Assembly (NCBI RefSeq): GCF_000018205.1
Contig: NC_009881.1
Coordinates: forward strand, 992,001-1,056,000
DNA length: 64,000 bases
Direction of reading: 5' to 3'
Origin: Rickettsia akari str. Hartford
GTDB taxonomy: Bacteria; Pseudomonadota; Alphaproteobacteria; Rickettsiales; Rickettsiaceae
Part shown: positions 20,866 through 30,368 of the stretch, one piece after another
Layout: the number at the start of each line of letters is the position of its first letter
How positions within the stretch are numbered: the stretch's first letter is position 1
Position numbers and translations under genes: made by a program
The notes under the pieces: model-generated
Told to the model about the DNA's origin: nothing
What the model saw: only the letters and a program-made list of their open reading frames with translations
Databases searched by the model: none

Positions 20866-22071
20866 CTAAGATATTTTAAAAAGATTATATAAATTAAAAA
20901 TTGTTTTTTCTACATCTTGATCATTTATTAATAAGGTAATTTTAACTTCTGATAATTGTATCATGTTAACATTTATATTATCTTTCGTTAACTTTGATAA
21001 TATAGTTTCAAGTACTTTACAATCATTTTTAATCCCATAACCAATAAGAGAGATTGTAGCAATTTCTGCATCAAAAGTAAAATCTTGTATCTGCTTATCA
21101 TTTTTTAAATTAGTAAGTAAAGCTTGTAAATTATTTTTATCGGTTAAACTTGCAATAAAACTATATTCTTCATTATTATTTACCTCTTGCATAAATTCAA
21201 TATGATTATTATTTTGTGTAATAATATTTGCAACTTGCAAAAAACTTAAAGAAATACTCTTTACAGATATTTTTAATAAATTTTTATTAGAAGTAATGCT
21301 GTTAATAATGCCATTCTCCATATTTTTATCCTTTGAAGTAATTAACGTACCTTCTTTATTCGGTGAAAATGTTGAAAGAACACACATATCTATTTTATAC
21401 CGCATGACCAGCTCTACAGCTCTAGGGTGTAATACTTTTGCTCCACTTGATGCTAGTTCTAACATTTCTAAAAAATCTATTTCTTTTATTCTCTTTGCAT
21501 TTGGAATAATTCTTGGATCAGCAGTAAATATTCCCTCTACATCGGTATAAATATCACATCTATCGGCTTTCATAGCTGCAGCGATTAAAGCGGCAGTAGT
21601 ATCGGATCCTCCTCTGCCCAAAGTGGTTAACCTATTGGATTTGTTAATTCCTTGAAAACCGGCTATTATAGGGACGATATTTAACTGTAAACATTTTTTT
21701 AGTAAATCTGTAGTAACTGATTCTACTACAGATTTACTATGATTATTATTGGTGAGAATCGGTAATTGCCAAGCTAGGAATGATCGTGCCTTTATATCTT
21801 TTTCTTGAAGAGCTAGTGCTAGTAATGATGCTGTGACTATTTCACCGCTAGAAAGTGCCACATCATATTCTGCAAATTGAGAAATACTGTTAAGGCTTGA
21901 TACTTCATTACATAATGTGACAAGTTGATTAGTAACACCCGCCATAGCCGAAACTACTACAATTACTTGGTTATTTTTAGCTATTGCGGCTTTAATGATA
22001 GAGACGATTTGTTTTATTCTATCAATATTTGCAACGGAAGTACCACCAAACTTTTGAATTATTAAGGCCAT
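20866..22071 (-). CDS. lysC: Aspartate kinase
   Basis: Phosphorylates aspartate, the first step toward diaminopimelate for peptidoglycan. 401 residues: catalytic domain first ([16 protein letters not shown], then [16 protein letters not shown] and [16 protein letters not shown]), then two ACT domains from about residue 260 that usually bind the feedback inhibitor. ATG at 22071 gives [10 protein letters not shown]. Rickettsiae lack most amino acid synthesis but keep the DAP route, which fits this isolated gene. Confidence 0.95.
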   Translation of the reverse strand: MALIIQKFGGTSVANIDRIKQIVSIIKAAIAKNNQVIVVVSAMAGVTNQLVTLCNEVSSLNSISQFAEYDVALSSGEIVTASLLALALQEKDIKARSFLAWQLPILTNNNHSKSVVESVTTDLLKKCLQLNIVPIIAGFQGINKSNRLTTLGRGGSDTTAALIAAAMKADRCDIYTDVEGIFTADPRIIPNAKRIKEIDFLEMLELASSGAKVLHPRAVELVMRYKIDMCVLSTFSPNKEGTLITSKDKNMENGIINSITSNKNLLKISVKSISLSFLQVANIITQNNNHIEFMQEVNNNEEYSFIASLTDKNNLQALLTNLKNDKQIQDFTFDAEIATISLIGYGIKNDCKVLETILSKLTKDNINVNMIQLSEVKITLLINDQDVEKTIFNLYNLFKIS

Positions 22072-22125
22072 AACTAAAGGGAGACTATTTATGAGTATTA
22101 TTAGTGGATTAACAAAACACTCTTA

Positions 22126-22163
22126 CTCTATGTCATTCCTGCGTAGACATAAATGACATAGAG
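22126..22163. repeat. Short RPE-like palindrome, family A
   Basis: CTCTATGTCATTCCTGCGT followed by AGACATAAATGACATAGAG; like the copy at 2383 it is a compact form with the middle missing. Confidence 0.7.
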
Positions 22164-22259
22164 CATTAAGTTGACACCTATGTACCTACACAACAATGCC
22201 ATAAAAGCATTTTTTGTTCCATGTAATACTAGCAGATCAAACTATAACACTCTCAAAGT

Positions 22260-22308
22260 CCATCTGTAAATAAACTTTAATTAATAATTAAAGTTTATTT
22301 ACAGATGG
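22260..22308 (-). terminator. Perfect 23-bp stem-loop after rpmA
   Basis: CCATCTGTAAATAAACTTT...AATT with its exact complement and a 3-base loop (AAT) begins four bases past the rpmA stop. On the minus strand no U run follows, so it may end transcription weakly or protect the mRNA 3' end. Confidence 0.65.
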
Positions 22309-22312
22309 CATC

Positions 22313-22573
22313 TTAGGCATTTGTAATTTCTTTAACATTAACAATTTTATGATTTCGCTTAGTTAAAAATTCTACTCTACCTTCTATCAAAGCAAATATT
22401 GTATGATCTTTACCAAGTCCTACATTCGTTCCAGGATGAATTGTTGTGCCGCGTTGTCTGACTATAATATTACCGGGTATTACATATTGTCCATCAGATT
22501 TTTTAACTCCCAGCCTTCGACCTGCCGAGTCTCTTCCGTTCCTAGAACTACCACCGGCTTTTTTGGTTGCCAT
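22313..22573 (-). CDS. rpmA: 50S ribosomal protein L27
   Basis: 86 residues. The N-terminus [20 protein letters not shown] is typical, with the basic tail reaching into the peptidyl transferase centre; [19 protein letters not shown] is the conserved core. A ribosome binding site AAAAGGA lies before the ATG. It is 24 bases downstream of rplU, the universal order, and is followed at once by a long stem-loop. Confidence 0.98.
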   Translation of the reverse strand: MATKKAGGSSRNGRDSAGRRLGVKKSDGQYVIPGNIIVRQRGTTIHPGTNVGLGKDHTIFALIEGRVEFLTKRNHKIVNVKEITNA

Positions 22574-22597
22574 TTTATAATTCCTTTTAACTTATTA

Positions 22598-22915
22598 TTA
22601 TTGTTTGGTAATATCTAATATTTTTAATTCCGTCAGTTCTTGACGATGACCGGCTTTACGACGATAGTTTTTTCTACGCTTTTTCTTAAAGACTATAATT
22701 TTATTATCTTTAAGTTGGTTAGTAATTTCAGCCGTAACCACAGCTCCTTTAACTATTGGAGTACCAATAAAGGAAGGCTTTGAGTATTCGCCAATCATTA
22801 AAATTTGATCAAACTGAATTTTAGACCCAAGTTCTCCATCAATTTTTTCGACTTTAATAATACTATTTCTGTCTACTTTATATTGTTTTCCACCTGCTTT
22901 TATAACTGCGAACAT
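22598..22915 (-). CDS. rplU: 50S ribosomal protein L21
   Basis: 105 residues, normal length. MFAVIKAGGKQYKVDRNSII opens the protein, and FKKKRRKNYRRKAGHRQELT is the conserved rRNA-binding segment near the C-terminus. First gene of the rplU-rpmA operon; the promoter should lie in the gap upstream of 22915 before the repeat at 22999. Confidence 0.98.
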   Translation of the reverse strand: MFAVIKAGGKQYKVDRNSIIKVEKIDGELGSKIQFDQILMIGEYSKPSFIGTPIVKGAVVTAEITNQLKDNKIIVFKKKRRKNYRRKAGHRQELTELKILDITKQ

Positions 22916-22998
22916 GAAAACTATCTCTTTAAAAATTAATAAACATTTTTCGTATCATATTATTATATTAGCAATTAGTCAATGATAATATTATGTTA

Positions 22999-23124
22999 TA
23001 CTCGATGACCTTGAAAAATTAGCCACGTCATCTTACAAGAACTAGTGTGCTCACGTATTAAGTACCTGCTGCCGTTCCTCGTCTTGTAGATTCCTTACTC
23101 TTGTTGAAGTTGAGCTTCGTATAC
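22999..23124. repeat. RPE-like palindromic repeat, family D
   Basis: Begins TACTCGATGACCTTGAAAAA and ends TTGAAGTTGAGCTTCGTATA; the inner part has CATCTTACAAGA and TCTTGTAGATTCC arms and the block GTGCTCACGTATTAAGTA. Copies near 27.4, 39.6 and 53.6 kb. Ends eight bases before the pgpA stop. Confidence 0.8.
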
Positions 23125-23131
23125 TGCCCTT

Positions 23132-23734
23132 TCACTTACCAACATTATCTATTAATACGAATATAATTGCGTATTGAGTTACCGCAGCAAATATTGCGGC
23201 TAACAAATCATCAAGCATAACGCCGATACTGCCCTTAATATTTTTGTCAAACCAATTAATAGGCCATGGCTTTACTATATCAAAAAACCGGAATAGACAA
23301 AAAGGTAATATGAAAAGTAATATAATATTTATTGTTAGCGGACTAAAATATTTAATTAAATGCGATTCGTTAGCAAATAAAGCAGAAAAAAATACTAAAA
23401 TGATAGTAAGCATTTGCCCTACTACTTCATCAATTACCACTTCTTTTGGGTCGTTTGAATTTGTATAATTTAAATATATTTTAGTAAAATAAGTACCGAG
23501 TATTAAGAGTATCAAACATAGGCTAAAGCTTATAATAAATATACTAACAAGTTGAGCTTCACCGAGAGTAAGATTTGAGAAAAGAATAATTATTTTATTA
23601 TTAACAATAAAATATATTAAGAAGTAAGTTAGAGGGAAAGCGGCAATCGATCCAAAAGTACCTGGACAGTATTTCATTTTTCCTATATAAAGAAAAGTAG
23701 CAAAAAATTCTGAAAATTGTTTTTTAGTAAACAT
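23132..23734 (-). CDS. pgpA: Phosphatidylglycerophosphatase A
   Basis: Removes phosphate from phosphatidylglycerophosphate to make phosphatidylglycerol in the inner membrane. 200 residues with about four hydrophobic segments. Conserved marks are KYCPGTFGSIAAFPLTY near the N-terminus, DPKEVVIDEVVGQML in the middle and FDIVKPWPINWFDKNIKGSI followed by MLDDLLAAIF. These acidic residues bind the metal. Divergent from tatA. Confidence 0.93.
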   Translation of the reverse strand: MFTKKQFSEFFATFLYIGKMKYCPGTFGSIAAFPLTYFLIYFIVNNKIIILFSNLTLGEAQLVSIFIISFSLCLILLILGTYFTKIYLNYTNSNDPKEVVIDEVVGQMLTIILVFFSALFANESHLIKYFSPLTINIILLFILPFCLFRFFDIVKPWPINWFDKNIKGSIGVMLDDLLAAIFAAVTQYAIIFVLIDNVGK

Positions 23735-23812
23735 TGCTTTAATTATTTTATTCTAGATTAGAGCTATAATACATTTATATAATAAAATTTTAACTGATAC
23801 AGCAAAAATATC

Positions 23813-23974
23813 ATGGGAATGAGCTTTAGCCATTTATTAATAGTGTTGTTAATTATTTTTGTATTATTTGGTGCCGGTAAATTACCTCAAGTTATGTCCG
23901 ATTTAGCTAAAGGTCTTAAAGCCTTTAAAAACGGCATGCAAGACGACGGTAGTGATAATGATAAAAATAAATAA
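23813..23974 (+). CDS. tatA: Twin-arginine translocase subunit TatA
   Basis: Pore-forming subunit of the Tat pathway for folded proteins. 53 residues: [20 protein letters not shown] is the single membrane helix, followed by [20 protein letters not shown], the amphipathic helix with the usual FG-x-KLP hinge, and a short acidic tail [10 protein letters not shown]. Complete, although short of the 60-90 residues common elsewhere. It lies alone; tatB/tatC are not in the window. Confidence 0.93.
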   Translation: MGMSFSHLLIVLLIIFVLFGAGKLPQVMSDLAKGLKAFKNGMQDDGSDNDKNK

Positions 23975-23984
23975 TTGATCTTTA

Positions 23985-24083
23985 GTGTCACCCCGTGGCT
24001 TGACGACGTGGTCCAATTAAAAATACTAAAATTGTTAGTATGTTAAGTTGGTTTTGGATCCAGTGGTCAAGCCACGGGATGAC
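23985..24083. repeat. RPE-like palindromic repeat, family B
   Basis: GTGTCACCCCGTGGCTTGAC at the left and GGTCAAGCCACGGGATGACA at the right, with GGATCCAG before the right arm. Between tatA and the lipoprotein gene. Confidence 0.85.
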
Positions 24084-24096
24084 AGATGAAAATGCC

Positions 24097-25215
24097 CTAA
24101 TCCCTTGAAACAGTAGAATATACACCATTCTCTTTCCTAATAATGTCATACCGTCTCTGTGCTAATCCATTGATGAAATGAATATTACCGGATAAACCTA
24201 TATAAGGTTGTCTACTGTTCATTCTATTTAAAAACCTTTCAGATGCAAATTCATTGCCTATATAGTGTGCAGTCATACGTCCTAAATCATAAGAAAGAAG
24301 ATGCATGAAACCCATATGGTTAATACCTAAGTCTTTTGCCCTATCCGGAACGTTGCTATTGAGTAAATTTAAAGAACCGGTAAAGCTAATATCGATATTT
24401 TCAGGGTAATCGATATCAATACGATTATCACCGATTAAAATGGATTTTTTATCTAAATTATATTTACGAATGCTATCGGCAAGTAGGTTTAAATTTTTTG
24501 GATCATCTGATAGATAAATAACCGATTTTGTTGTGTCACTACGTTCATTTATAATATCGGTATTGTCTGAAATATTTCTTGCTGCTTTTGCTATAGATTC
24601 AGGATTATCCTCATAGAATTCGGTGCGTGATAATGATGCATTTTTCTGAATTAATATATTTTGCATTACTTGACTAATAGTTTGCGAATGCTTCCCTTTA
24701 GGCAATAATGCCATAAAATCTTTATGGTCGTTACTTGCGTAATAATTGATAATACGTATCAGTTGTTTTAAAGGAGCATGACCGAATACAAATAATTTTT
24801 CTTCTGCAAGAGCCGGGTTATTTGACATAGTTATAATAATAATATCATTAGCTTTTGCTTTTTTGGCTATTAGAGAGGTAAAGTTAGAATATAGAGGCCC
24901 TAAAATAATCTTAGTTTTACGTGCTACTATTTTATCCATAGCGTCTAAAACGTTTTGTTCGTCTGAACCGTCGTAAGAAGTAACATGTATATAAGCTTTG
25001 ACTCCGTCGTTAAGTCCCATTTTAATTAAATCTGTATATTGTTTCCCAACAACACTATCAGGACCCTGATTTGGCATTAAAATTGCAATCTCAATTTCTT
25101 TTTGTTCGTTTTTAGACAAACTTATAGGTTCTTCTTTCAGAGTTTGACAGGATGTTAAATATATCAAGAAAAAAAATGATAGAACGATTCGTAGTTTATG
25201 TTTTATACTAGCCAT
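24097..25215 (-). CDS. LpoA-like penicillin-binding protein activator lipoprotein
   Basis: 372 residues with a lipoprotein signal peptide ending LTSC (Cys23). The rest is a periplasmic-binding-protein type I fold (IEIAILMPNQGPDSVVGKQY, ILGPLYSNFTSLIAKKA, AFALLPKG-like strand), the C-terminal domain of LpoA, which activates PBP1A at the outer membrane. It is divergent from rsmI with 24 bases between, as lpoA and rsmI are in E. coli, which supports the call. An amino-acid ABC binding protein is the alternative, but no transporter genes are near. Confidence 0.75.
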   Translation of the reverse strand: MASIKHKLRIVLSFFFLIYLTSCQTLKEEPISLSKNEQKEIEIAILMPNQGPDSVVGKQYTDLIKMGLNDGVKAYIHVTSYDGSDEQNVLDAMDKIVARKTKIILGPLYSNFTSLIAKKAKANDIIIITMSNNPALAEEKLFVFGHAPLKQLIRIINYYASNDHKDFMALLPKGKHSQTISQVMQNILIQKNASLSRTEFYEDNPESIAKAARNISDNTDIINERSDTTKSVIYLSDDPKNLNLLADSIRKYNLDKKSILIGDNRIDIDYPENIDISFTGSLNLLNSNVPDRAKDLGINHMGFMHLLSYDLGRMTAHYIGNEFASERFLNRMNSRQPYIGLSGNIHFINGLAQRRYDIIRKENGVYSTVSRD

Positions 25216-25239
25216 AATATTACTTAAAATTAAAAAACT

Positions 25240-26076
25240 ATGATTTTAAAATCGGGATTATATATTGTTTCAACGCCAATAGGCAATTTTGAAGATATAA
25301 CGCTTCGTGCTATATCGACTCTAAAAAACTCAGATATTATCTTATGTGAGGATACTAGAATATCCCAAAAATTGCTAGCAAAACATGATATTCATACTAA
25401 ATTACAAATTTATAATGATCATAGTGACGAGAAAGATAGAGAAAATATTATAAGTTTAATAAAATCTGGCAATATAATAAGCTTAATTTCTGATGCAGGA
25501 ACTCCTTTAATTTCCGATCCTGGCTATAAGTTAGTTAAAGGGTTGCGTAGTCTTAATTGTCATGTAGACGTAGTACCAGGGGTATCTGCACTGATTACTG
25601 CTCTAACTTTATCGACTCTGCCTACTGATCGATTTTTATTTCACGGGTTTTTACCTAAAACTACAGAAAGTAAGCAAAAGATTTTTTATGAATTAGTAAA
25701 TCTTAAGGCTACATTGATTTTTTTTGAAACTGCTCCTCGTTTGATAAACACCTTATCGGTAGCTAAAAAAATACTAGGAAACCGAGAAATATGTGTAGCT
25801 CGTGAGTTAACTAAACTGTATCAGGAAATAAAAACAGGGGATATAGATGAAATAATAGAGTTCTATCAAAACAATATTTTAAAAGGTGAGATAGTATTGT
25901 TGATTTCAGGAATTTTACAAGAACAAAACCAACAAATCAATTTAGAAAAATTGATAGAACTTTGCTTAAGTAAAAACTTAAGTAGCAAAACCACTACCGA
26001 ACTTGCTTATGATAAATTCAAAGCCGTTTATAGTAAGAAAGAAATATATAGATTGGTGAACAACCAAAAAACTTAA
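25240..26076 (+). CDS. rsmI: 16S rRNA 2'-O-methyltransferase RsmI
   Basis: Methylates the ribose of C1402 of 16S rRNA using SAM. 278 residues, family length. Tetrapyrrole-methylase fold: LYIVSTPIGNFEDITLRAI at the start, CEDTRISQKLL, ISDAGTPLISDPGYKLV and VVPGVSALITALTLS. The divergent neighbour is the LpoA-like lipoprotein. Confidence 0.95.
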   Translation: MILKSGLYIVSTPIGNFEDITLRAISTLKNSDIILCEDTRISQKLLAKHDIHTKLQIYNDHSDEKDRENIISLIKSGNIISLISDAGTPLISDPGYKLVKGLRSLNCHVDVVPGVSALITALTLSTLPTDRFLFHGFLPKTTESKQKIFYELVNLKATLIFFETAPRLINTLSVAKKILGNREICVARELTKLYQEIKTGDIDEIIEFYQNNILKGEIVLLISGILQEQNQQINLEKLIELCLSKNLSSKTTTELAYDKFKAVYSKKEIYRLVNNQKT

Positions 26077-26079
26077 TAT

Positions 26080-26222
26080 ACTTCTTCTGAAACTCTACTT
26101 CTAGAGGTAATTTGTACGTCGATCCGGTACTCCTCGAATCCTAACGTATGTCTATATACGATGCAGTGCTGCGTTCTGTGTTTCCTTCAAATTCCTCCCT
26201 ATAAACGAATTTCCAAAGAAGC
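26080..26222 (-). repeat. RPE-1 type element, intergenic copy
   Basis: On the minus strand it contains CGAGGAGTACCGGATCGACG, ATACATACGTTAGG-like and GTACAAATTACCTCTAGAAG blocks, the same element that is translated inside the PhaC-like gene at 39.3 kb. RPE-1 is the element known to be inserted in frame in rickettsial proteins; this copy lies outside any gene. Confidence 0.75.
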
Positions 26223-26299
26223 CTAGTATAAATTTATAGTAGAATTTACCTTAGAATATGGTAAATTTAAAGAACAAAGATAAAATTTAGTAGTATAAT

Positions 26300-27110
26300 A
26301 TGTATAAAGTTAATACGAGAGGCGATTTGGCCTTTAACAAATCTTTAGAGTAGAAGAGTAATAGGGATTTGTTGATCTCGCTTATTAATGCGATAGTAAG
26401 CGAAGAAGATCATGTGGCAGAAGTAACGCTGCTTAATCCATATAACCCGAAGAATTTTTGGACAGATAAGCTGTCTATCCTTAATAGAAAAGACAAGAGT
26501 TAAAGTAGTAAAATATTTAATATTGAAATACAAGTGACAGATGGAGCGTATTACGCGGATACACGCACTTTATATTATTAGACAAAATACTTAATTTTAT
26601 AAGTATTATGAATACTGATAATGATCATAATGCTTTTCAGTTCAGCAAAAAAATAGTGGTTTAATATATTTCAAAGATAGAGAACTACATACTATAGAGC
26701 TTAATAAATTTGCTAAGAACCCTAAAGAAGAGTTATCGGATGTCGTTAAGACAGTTAAAAACGCTTTAGATATATGGCTAGCATTTTTAACACGTAATGA
26801 TTTATTAAATAACGATAATGTACCAAAAGAGCTAGATAATAATGAGCTAAAACAAGCATTAACAATACTTGAAGTAATAAATTTAAGTGATGCAGAAAGA
26901 GAAGAGTATGAGAATCGTAGAGAATGGCTTAGAATTGAAGCCGTGGCTTTTAAAAAGATGGAAGAGAAAGGAAGGGCTGAAAGAAATATAGAAATAGCAA
27001 AGAACTTGTTATTTAAAAATATAGATATAAATATAATAGCAGATTCTAAAGGGTTAACTACATAGGAAATAGAAAAACTAAAAGCAGAAATTGATAAGGT
27101 AGAAAAATAA
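26300..27110 (+). pseudogene. Rpn-family PD-(D/E)XK nuclease/transposase, broken
   Basis: Reads MYKVNTRGDLAFNKSLE, stop, KSNRDLLISLINAIVSEE, VTLLNPYNPKNFWTDKLSIL, stop, IFNIEIQVTDGAYYADTRTL, stop, then an intact second half with NKFAKNPKEELSDVVKTVKN and a helical tail EKLKAEIDKVEK. The order and motifs are those of recombination-promoting nucleases (Rpn, formerly PDDEXK transposase family). About 270 codons, near full length, with at least four nonsense codons and a frameshift. Confidence 0.8.
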
Positions 27111-27142
27111 AAGGTCGCCTGTGATATATCAGACGACCTATT
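27111..27142 (-). terminator. Intrinsic terminator of the entericidin-like gene
   Basis: AGGTCGCCTG and CAGACGACCT arms around TGATATAT; on the minus strand the stem is followed by TTTTATTTTT. It begins six bases past the stop of the minus-strand lipoprotein gene. Confidence 0.8.
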
Positions 27143-27147
27143 ACAAA

Positions 27148-27324
27148 TTAGTTAGCTGAGCTGTGAGAACATCCACAACCTTTTGTACTCTTATTGCTTT
27201 TTGCTGAATCCTCAAGTTTTTTACCTTCCGCTTGCATATCTTGACCAGCTCCTTGCATTGTATTACATGCACTTGTTAAGAAAGCTACAGCTACAAATAT
27301 AGAAGTTATAAATGCTGAACGCAT
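27148..27324 (-). CDS. Entericidin-like small lipoprotein
   Basis: 58 residues: MRSAFITSIFVAVAFLTSAC is a lipoprotein signal (lipobox LTSAC), then NTMQGAGQDMQAEGKKLEDS as in EcnA/EcnB, and a Cys-rich end KGCGCSHSSAN not usual in the family. I took the Met at 27324 rather than the upstream frame to 27450 because the latter is leader sequence overlapping a repeat. Entericidins are toxin/antidote lipoproteins in enterics; here only one is found, so the role is open. Confidence 0.8.
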   Translation of the reverse strand: MRSAFITSIFVAVAFLTSACNTMQGAGQDMQAEGKKLEDSAKSNKSTKGCGCSHSSAN

Positions 27325-27390
27325 AAATTTACCTTTATCAAATTGAGACTGGATATTATGAAGTAAACAAAAACTTGTCAACTTAAAATG

Positions 27391-27518
27391 TATACTCATA
27401 TAGAGCTTCAAAAATTGGCTACATCGTCTTATAAGATCTGCGGTACTCACGTATTAAGTATAGGCCCAGTTCCTCGACTTATAGACTCCTTGCTCTTTTT
27501 GAAGTTGATCTTCGTATA
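27391..27518. repeat. RPE-like repeat, family D, overlapping the nth 3' end
   Basis: TATACTCATATAGAGCTTCA to TTTGAAGTTGATCTTCGTATA, with GGTACTCACGTATTAAGTAT inside. Its right 40 bases encode the final residues of Nth. Confidence 0.8.
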
Positions 27519-28165
27519 TCTATTTCATTTACTGTGAGTTTATTAATATAATACTCACAATCATCTTTAATAGGGCATATGTCACAATCTGGTTTTCTAG
27601 CTTTGCAAATATATCTACCATGCAGAATTAGCCAGTGATGGGCGTGAGTTAGCCATTTTCCATCGATAATTTGCAGTAGCTCTTTCTCTACTATTTCAGG
27701 ACTATTACCTTTAGCAAGTCCAATCCTTTTGGCTACTCTAAAAACATGCGTATCAACTGCCATTGTCGGCATACCGAATAAGCAGTTTTGTACAACATTG
27801 GCAGTTTTTCTACCAACGCCTGGTAGTTTAACTAATTCCTGAAAGTCATTTGGTACTGAAGCTTGATAATTGCTTATCAATATTTTACATAATGCGATAA
27901 TATTTTTTGCTTTGCTGTTAAATAGTCCGATAGATTTTATATATTTTTTAAGTCCTTCTTCACCGAGTTCTAGAATTTTTTCCGGTGTATCGTAAGCTTC
28001 AAATAAAGATTTAGTTGCTAAATTTACTGATATATCGGTGGCTTGAGCAGATAATATTACTGCTACTAATAAGGTAAAATCATTCTTATATATTAATTCA
28101 GTTTTCGGATTTGGATTATTCTGACTAAAAATTTCAAGAATTTTATTAACTATTTGTGCTTGCAT
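27479..28165 (-). CDS. nth: Endonuclease III
   Basis: Bifunctional DNA glycosylase/AP lyase for oxidised pyrimidines. 228 residues. The helix-hairpin-helix [14 protein letters not shown] holds the catalytic Lys, [14 protein letters not shown] the catalytic Asp, and [17 protein letters not shown] the four Cys of the 4Fe-4S cluster. The usual protein ends shortly after the cluster; here a tail ending [13 protein letters not shown] is read from an inserted family D repeat, giving about 13 extra residues. The start [16 protein letters not shown] is at 28165. Confidence 0.95.
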   Translation of the reverse strand: MQAQIVNKILEIFSQNNPNPKTELIYKNDFTLLVAVILSAQATDISVNLATKSLFEAYDTPEKILELGEEGLKKYIKSIGLFNSKAKNIIALCKILISNYQASVPNDFQELVKLPGVGRKTANVVQNCLFGMPTMAVDTHVFRVAKRIGLAKGNSPEIVEKELLQIIDGKWLTHAHHWLILHGRYICKARKPDCDICPIKDDCEYYINKLTVNEIDIRRSTSKRARSL

Positions 28166-28214
28166 ATATTGCTATAGAAAGTGTATTCTAGAAAATAAAT
28201 TATTGAGTCTTAAA

Positions 28215-28529
28215 ATGCTAGAAAATAAAAATTTTGAATTTATAGAAAATGCACTAAAAAATAATAAAGTAGTGCTGTTCATGAAAGGTACTCAGGAAGC
28301 TCCAATGTGTGGCTTTTCTGCTAAAGTAGTAGCTATTTTGAATAAATTAGGTGTAGAGTTTCGTGATATTAATGTATTTGTTAATCCGGAATTTCGTGAA
28401 GATTTAAAAAAATTTAGCGATTGGCCAACATTCCCACAATTATACATTAAAGGGGCATTAGTCGGCGGCTGTGACATTGCAACAGAACTATACAATAATG
28501 GCGAACTTGAGAAGATATTAAGAGAGTAA
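28215..28529 (+). CDS. grxD: Monothiol glutaredoxin Grx4 type
   Basis: Fe-S cluster trafficking glutaredoxin. 104 residues from the ATG at 28215 (MLENKNFEFIENALKNNKVV). The CGFS active site is in EAPMCGFSAKVV, with the glutathione-binding WPTFPQLYIKGALVGGCDI. An upstream TTG in frame (28203) is a poorer start. Divergent from nth. Confidence 0.95.
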   Translation: MLENKNFEFIENALKNNKVVLFMKGTQEAPMCGFSAKVVAILNKLGVEFRDINVFVNPEFREDLKKFSDWPTFPQLYIKGALVGGCDIATELYNNGELEKILRE

Positions 28530-28551
28530 GGATGTCATACTGCGACTCTTT

Positions 28552-28614
28552 GATGTCATTACCGCGAAAGCGGGAAGCCTTACGCTGGATTCCCGCTTTC
28601 GCGGTAATGACATC
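28552..28614. repeat. Near-perfect RPE-like palindrome, family A
   Basis: GATGTCATTACCGCGAAAGC and GCTTTCGCGGTAATGACATC flank GGGAAGCCTTACGCTGGATTCCC-type centre, itself palindromic. The least decayed family A copy in the window. Confidence 0.9.
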
Positions 28615-28640
28615 TAAAACATAACAATTTTGTAAAAAAC

Positions 28641-29285
28641 ATGAACAAATATTTAGAATATCCCGAAGTAGAAAGTAAAGAGCAGCCGGCAAAGCAGCTA
28701 GTAGTGTTACTGCACGGCGTCGGCTCGGACGGACATGATTTAATAGGATTAGTCCCTTATATCAAAAATGATTTACCCAATTGTCATTTTATTTCCCCAC
28801 ATGGTATCGAGGCTTATGATATGATGCCTTATGGTAGACAATGGTTTAGTTTGCAAGCACGCAGCCCGCATATTATGGCAAAGCTAATTGCAAATAATAT
28901 TTCTAAGATTGAAGATATAATAAAGCAAAAGCAGGAAGAGTTACATCTAACCAACAAAGATACTATCATTATCGGCTTTTCTCAAGGTACAATGGTAGGG
29001 TTATATTTAACACTAGTTCAAAAAGAGTCGTTTTTTTGTACTATAGGTTTTTCGGGTGCATTAATTCCACCTATGGAAGTTAATAATACGCTTACCCCTA
29101 TATGCTTGATTCATGGGGAATTAGATGAGGTAGTTGGTGTTAGTGCGATGTATAATGCGTCAAACTATTTATCTAAGCTCCATATAGAGCATAGCGTGCA
29201 TAAATTAACTTCTCTTGCTCACTCAATAGATGGACGGGGGCTTGAGATTGCGATTAATTTTATAGATTTTGTGTATAAAAATTAA
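28641..29285 (+). CDS. Alpha/beta-hydrolase, carboxylesterase/phospholipase family
   Basis: 214 residues of the YpfH/acyl-protein-thioesterase-like family. [20 protein letters not shown] is the oxyanion-hole strand, [14 protein letters not shown] holds the nucleophile Ser (GFSQG), Asp is in [15 protein letters not shown] and His in [14 protein letters not shown]. Cytoplasmic; substrate unknown. Confidence 0.88.
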   Translation: MNKYLEYPEVESKEQPAKQLVVLLHGVGSDGHDLIGLVPYIKNDLPNCHFISPHGIEAYDMMPYGRQWFSLQARSPHIMAKLIANNISKIEDIIKQKQEELHLTNKDTIIIGFSQGTMVGLYLTLVQKESFFCTIGFSGALIPPMEVNNTLTPICLIHGELDEVVGVSAMYNASNYLSKLHIEHSVHKLTSLAHSIDGRGLEIAINFIDFVYKN

Positions 29286-29316
29286 ACTATGTTATTGCCT
29301 TAATACTTTATAAACT

Positions 29317-30030
29317 AAGATTATTTGTGGTGATTGTTTAGAAGTAATGGATAAAATCACCAATAATTCTATTGATTTGATTGTAACTTCTACACAATAT
29401 AATTTAAAGAGTTCTACGGGTAATGGTATGAAAGACGCATGTGGTAGTAAATGGTCAAATGCAGCTTTACTTAATGGTTATAAAACCACTCCGATTGTAT
29501 GCCGCATGATTAATATGTCAGTTGGCAAAGAGAATGCTTAGCTGAAATGCTGAAGATAATATCAAATGATGGAGCTATTTTCTATAACCATAAATGGAGA
29601 GTACAAAAAGGAATTCTACAAGATCGTCAAGATATAATATCAGGTTTTCCTGTAAGGCAAATTGTTATATGACAACGCAAAGGAGGGATAAATTTTAATC
29701 CTGGTTATTTTCTACCTACGTCTGAAGTCATTTATTTAATATTTTAAATTATCTCCTAAAGCAAATGCATATGGTGATGTATGGGCATTTACTTAAGAAA
29801 TGAATAATGATCATCCTAGACCGTTTCCAAATGCACTAATTAAAAGAATTATATCTTCTACTAATGCAAAAATAGTCTTAGATCCATTTATAGGTTCTGT
29901 AACAACAGCAATAGCTGCTCAAAAATTAAATTGAGATTATATAGATATAGAAATTTCTCAAGAGTATGTACAACAAGCACAAGCAAGCATTAATGATCAA
30001 CTTGACAAATTAACAATATTAATAAAATGA
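29317..30030 (+). pseudogene. Site-specific DNA N4/N6 methyltransferase, decayed
   Basis: Reads KIICGDCLEVMDKITNNSID, LIVTSTQYNLKSSTGNG, where methylases have TSPPYNL (catalytic Pro-Pro now Thr-Gln), then a break, MLKIISNDGAIFYNHKWRVQ, DRQDIISGFPVRQIVI, a stop, GDVWAFT, NNDHPRPFPNALIKRIISST, LDPFIGSVTTAIAAQKLN, a stop and IDIEISQEYVQQA. This is a beta-class MTase with TRD order like other type II N4/N6 enzymes. At least five stops or shifts. Its TGA overlaps the next gene's ATG, as in a compact type II operon. Confidence 0.85.
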
Positions 30031-30354
30031 ATATTCCTATTTATACAAAAGAATCTTTAATTGCTAAATGACTTGAAATTAAATCTATGGGATGTATAGA
30101 AAATAGTAGGTATGGAAATCATGGTGGGCTTGGAAACACTATTGAAGATTTATTAGGTATCAGAGAAAGAATTTTTCTTATATTCTAAAATCATGACACT
30201 TTCAGGATTTTCGTTAAATAAATTTATAGGAACAGTTGCAATTGGGGATATTGTTGTAGATTTTGATGCTAGAACATGGCATAATCATGGAAATAAGTTC
30301 AGGTTCAGAAATAGTAGATTGCACGAGTTGTATGAAAATGTAAAACCAATATAA
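30027..30354 (+). pseudogene. MvaI/BcnI-type restriction endonuclease, internally deleted
   Basis: Starts MNIPIYTKESLIAK, a TGA, then LEIKSMGCIENSRYGNHGGL and GNTIEDLLGI, the N-terminal block of MvaI/BcnI-family endonucleases. After a stop the sequence jumps to the family's C-terminal part: FDARTWHNHGNKFRFRNSRL and HELYENVKPI. The catalytic middle is missing. With the methylase upstream (ATGA overlap) this is a dead type II restriction-modification system. Confidence 0.75.
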
Positions 30355-30368
30355 ATATGGGATAATTA

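Noticed and set aside
27325..27450. 42-residue extension of the entericidin-like protein
   Set aside because: Comes from repeat and leader sequence; the lipoprotein signal starts at the internal Met.
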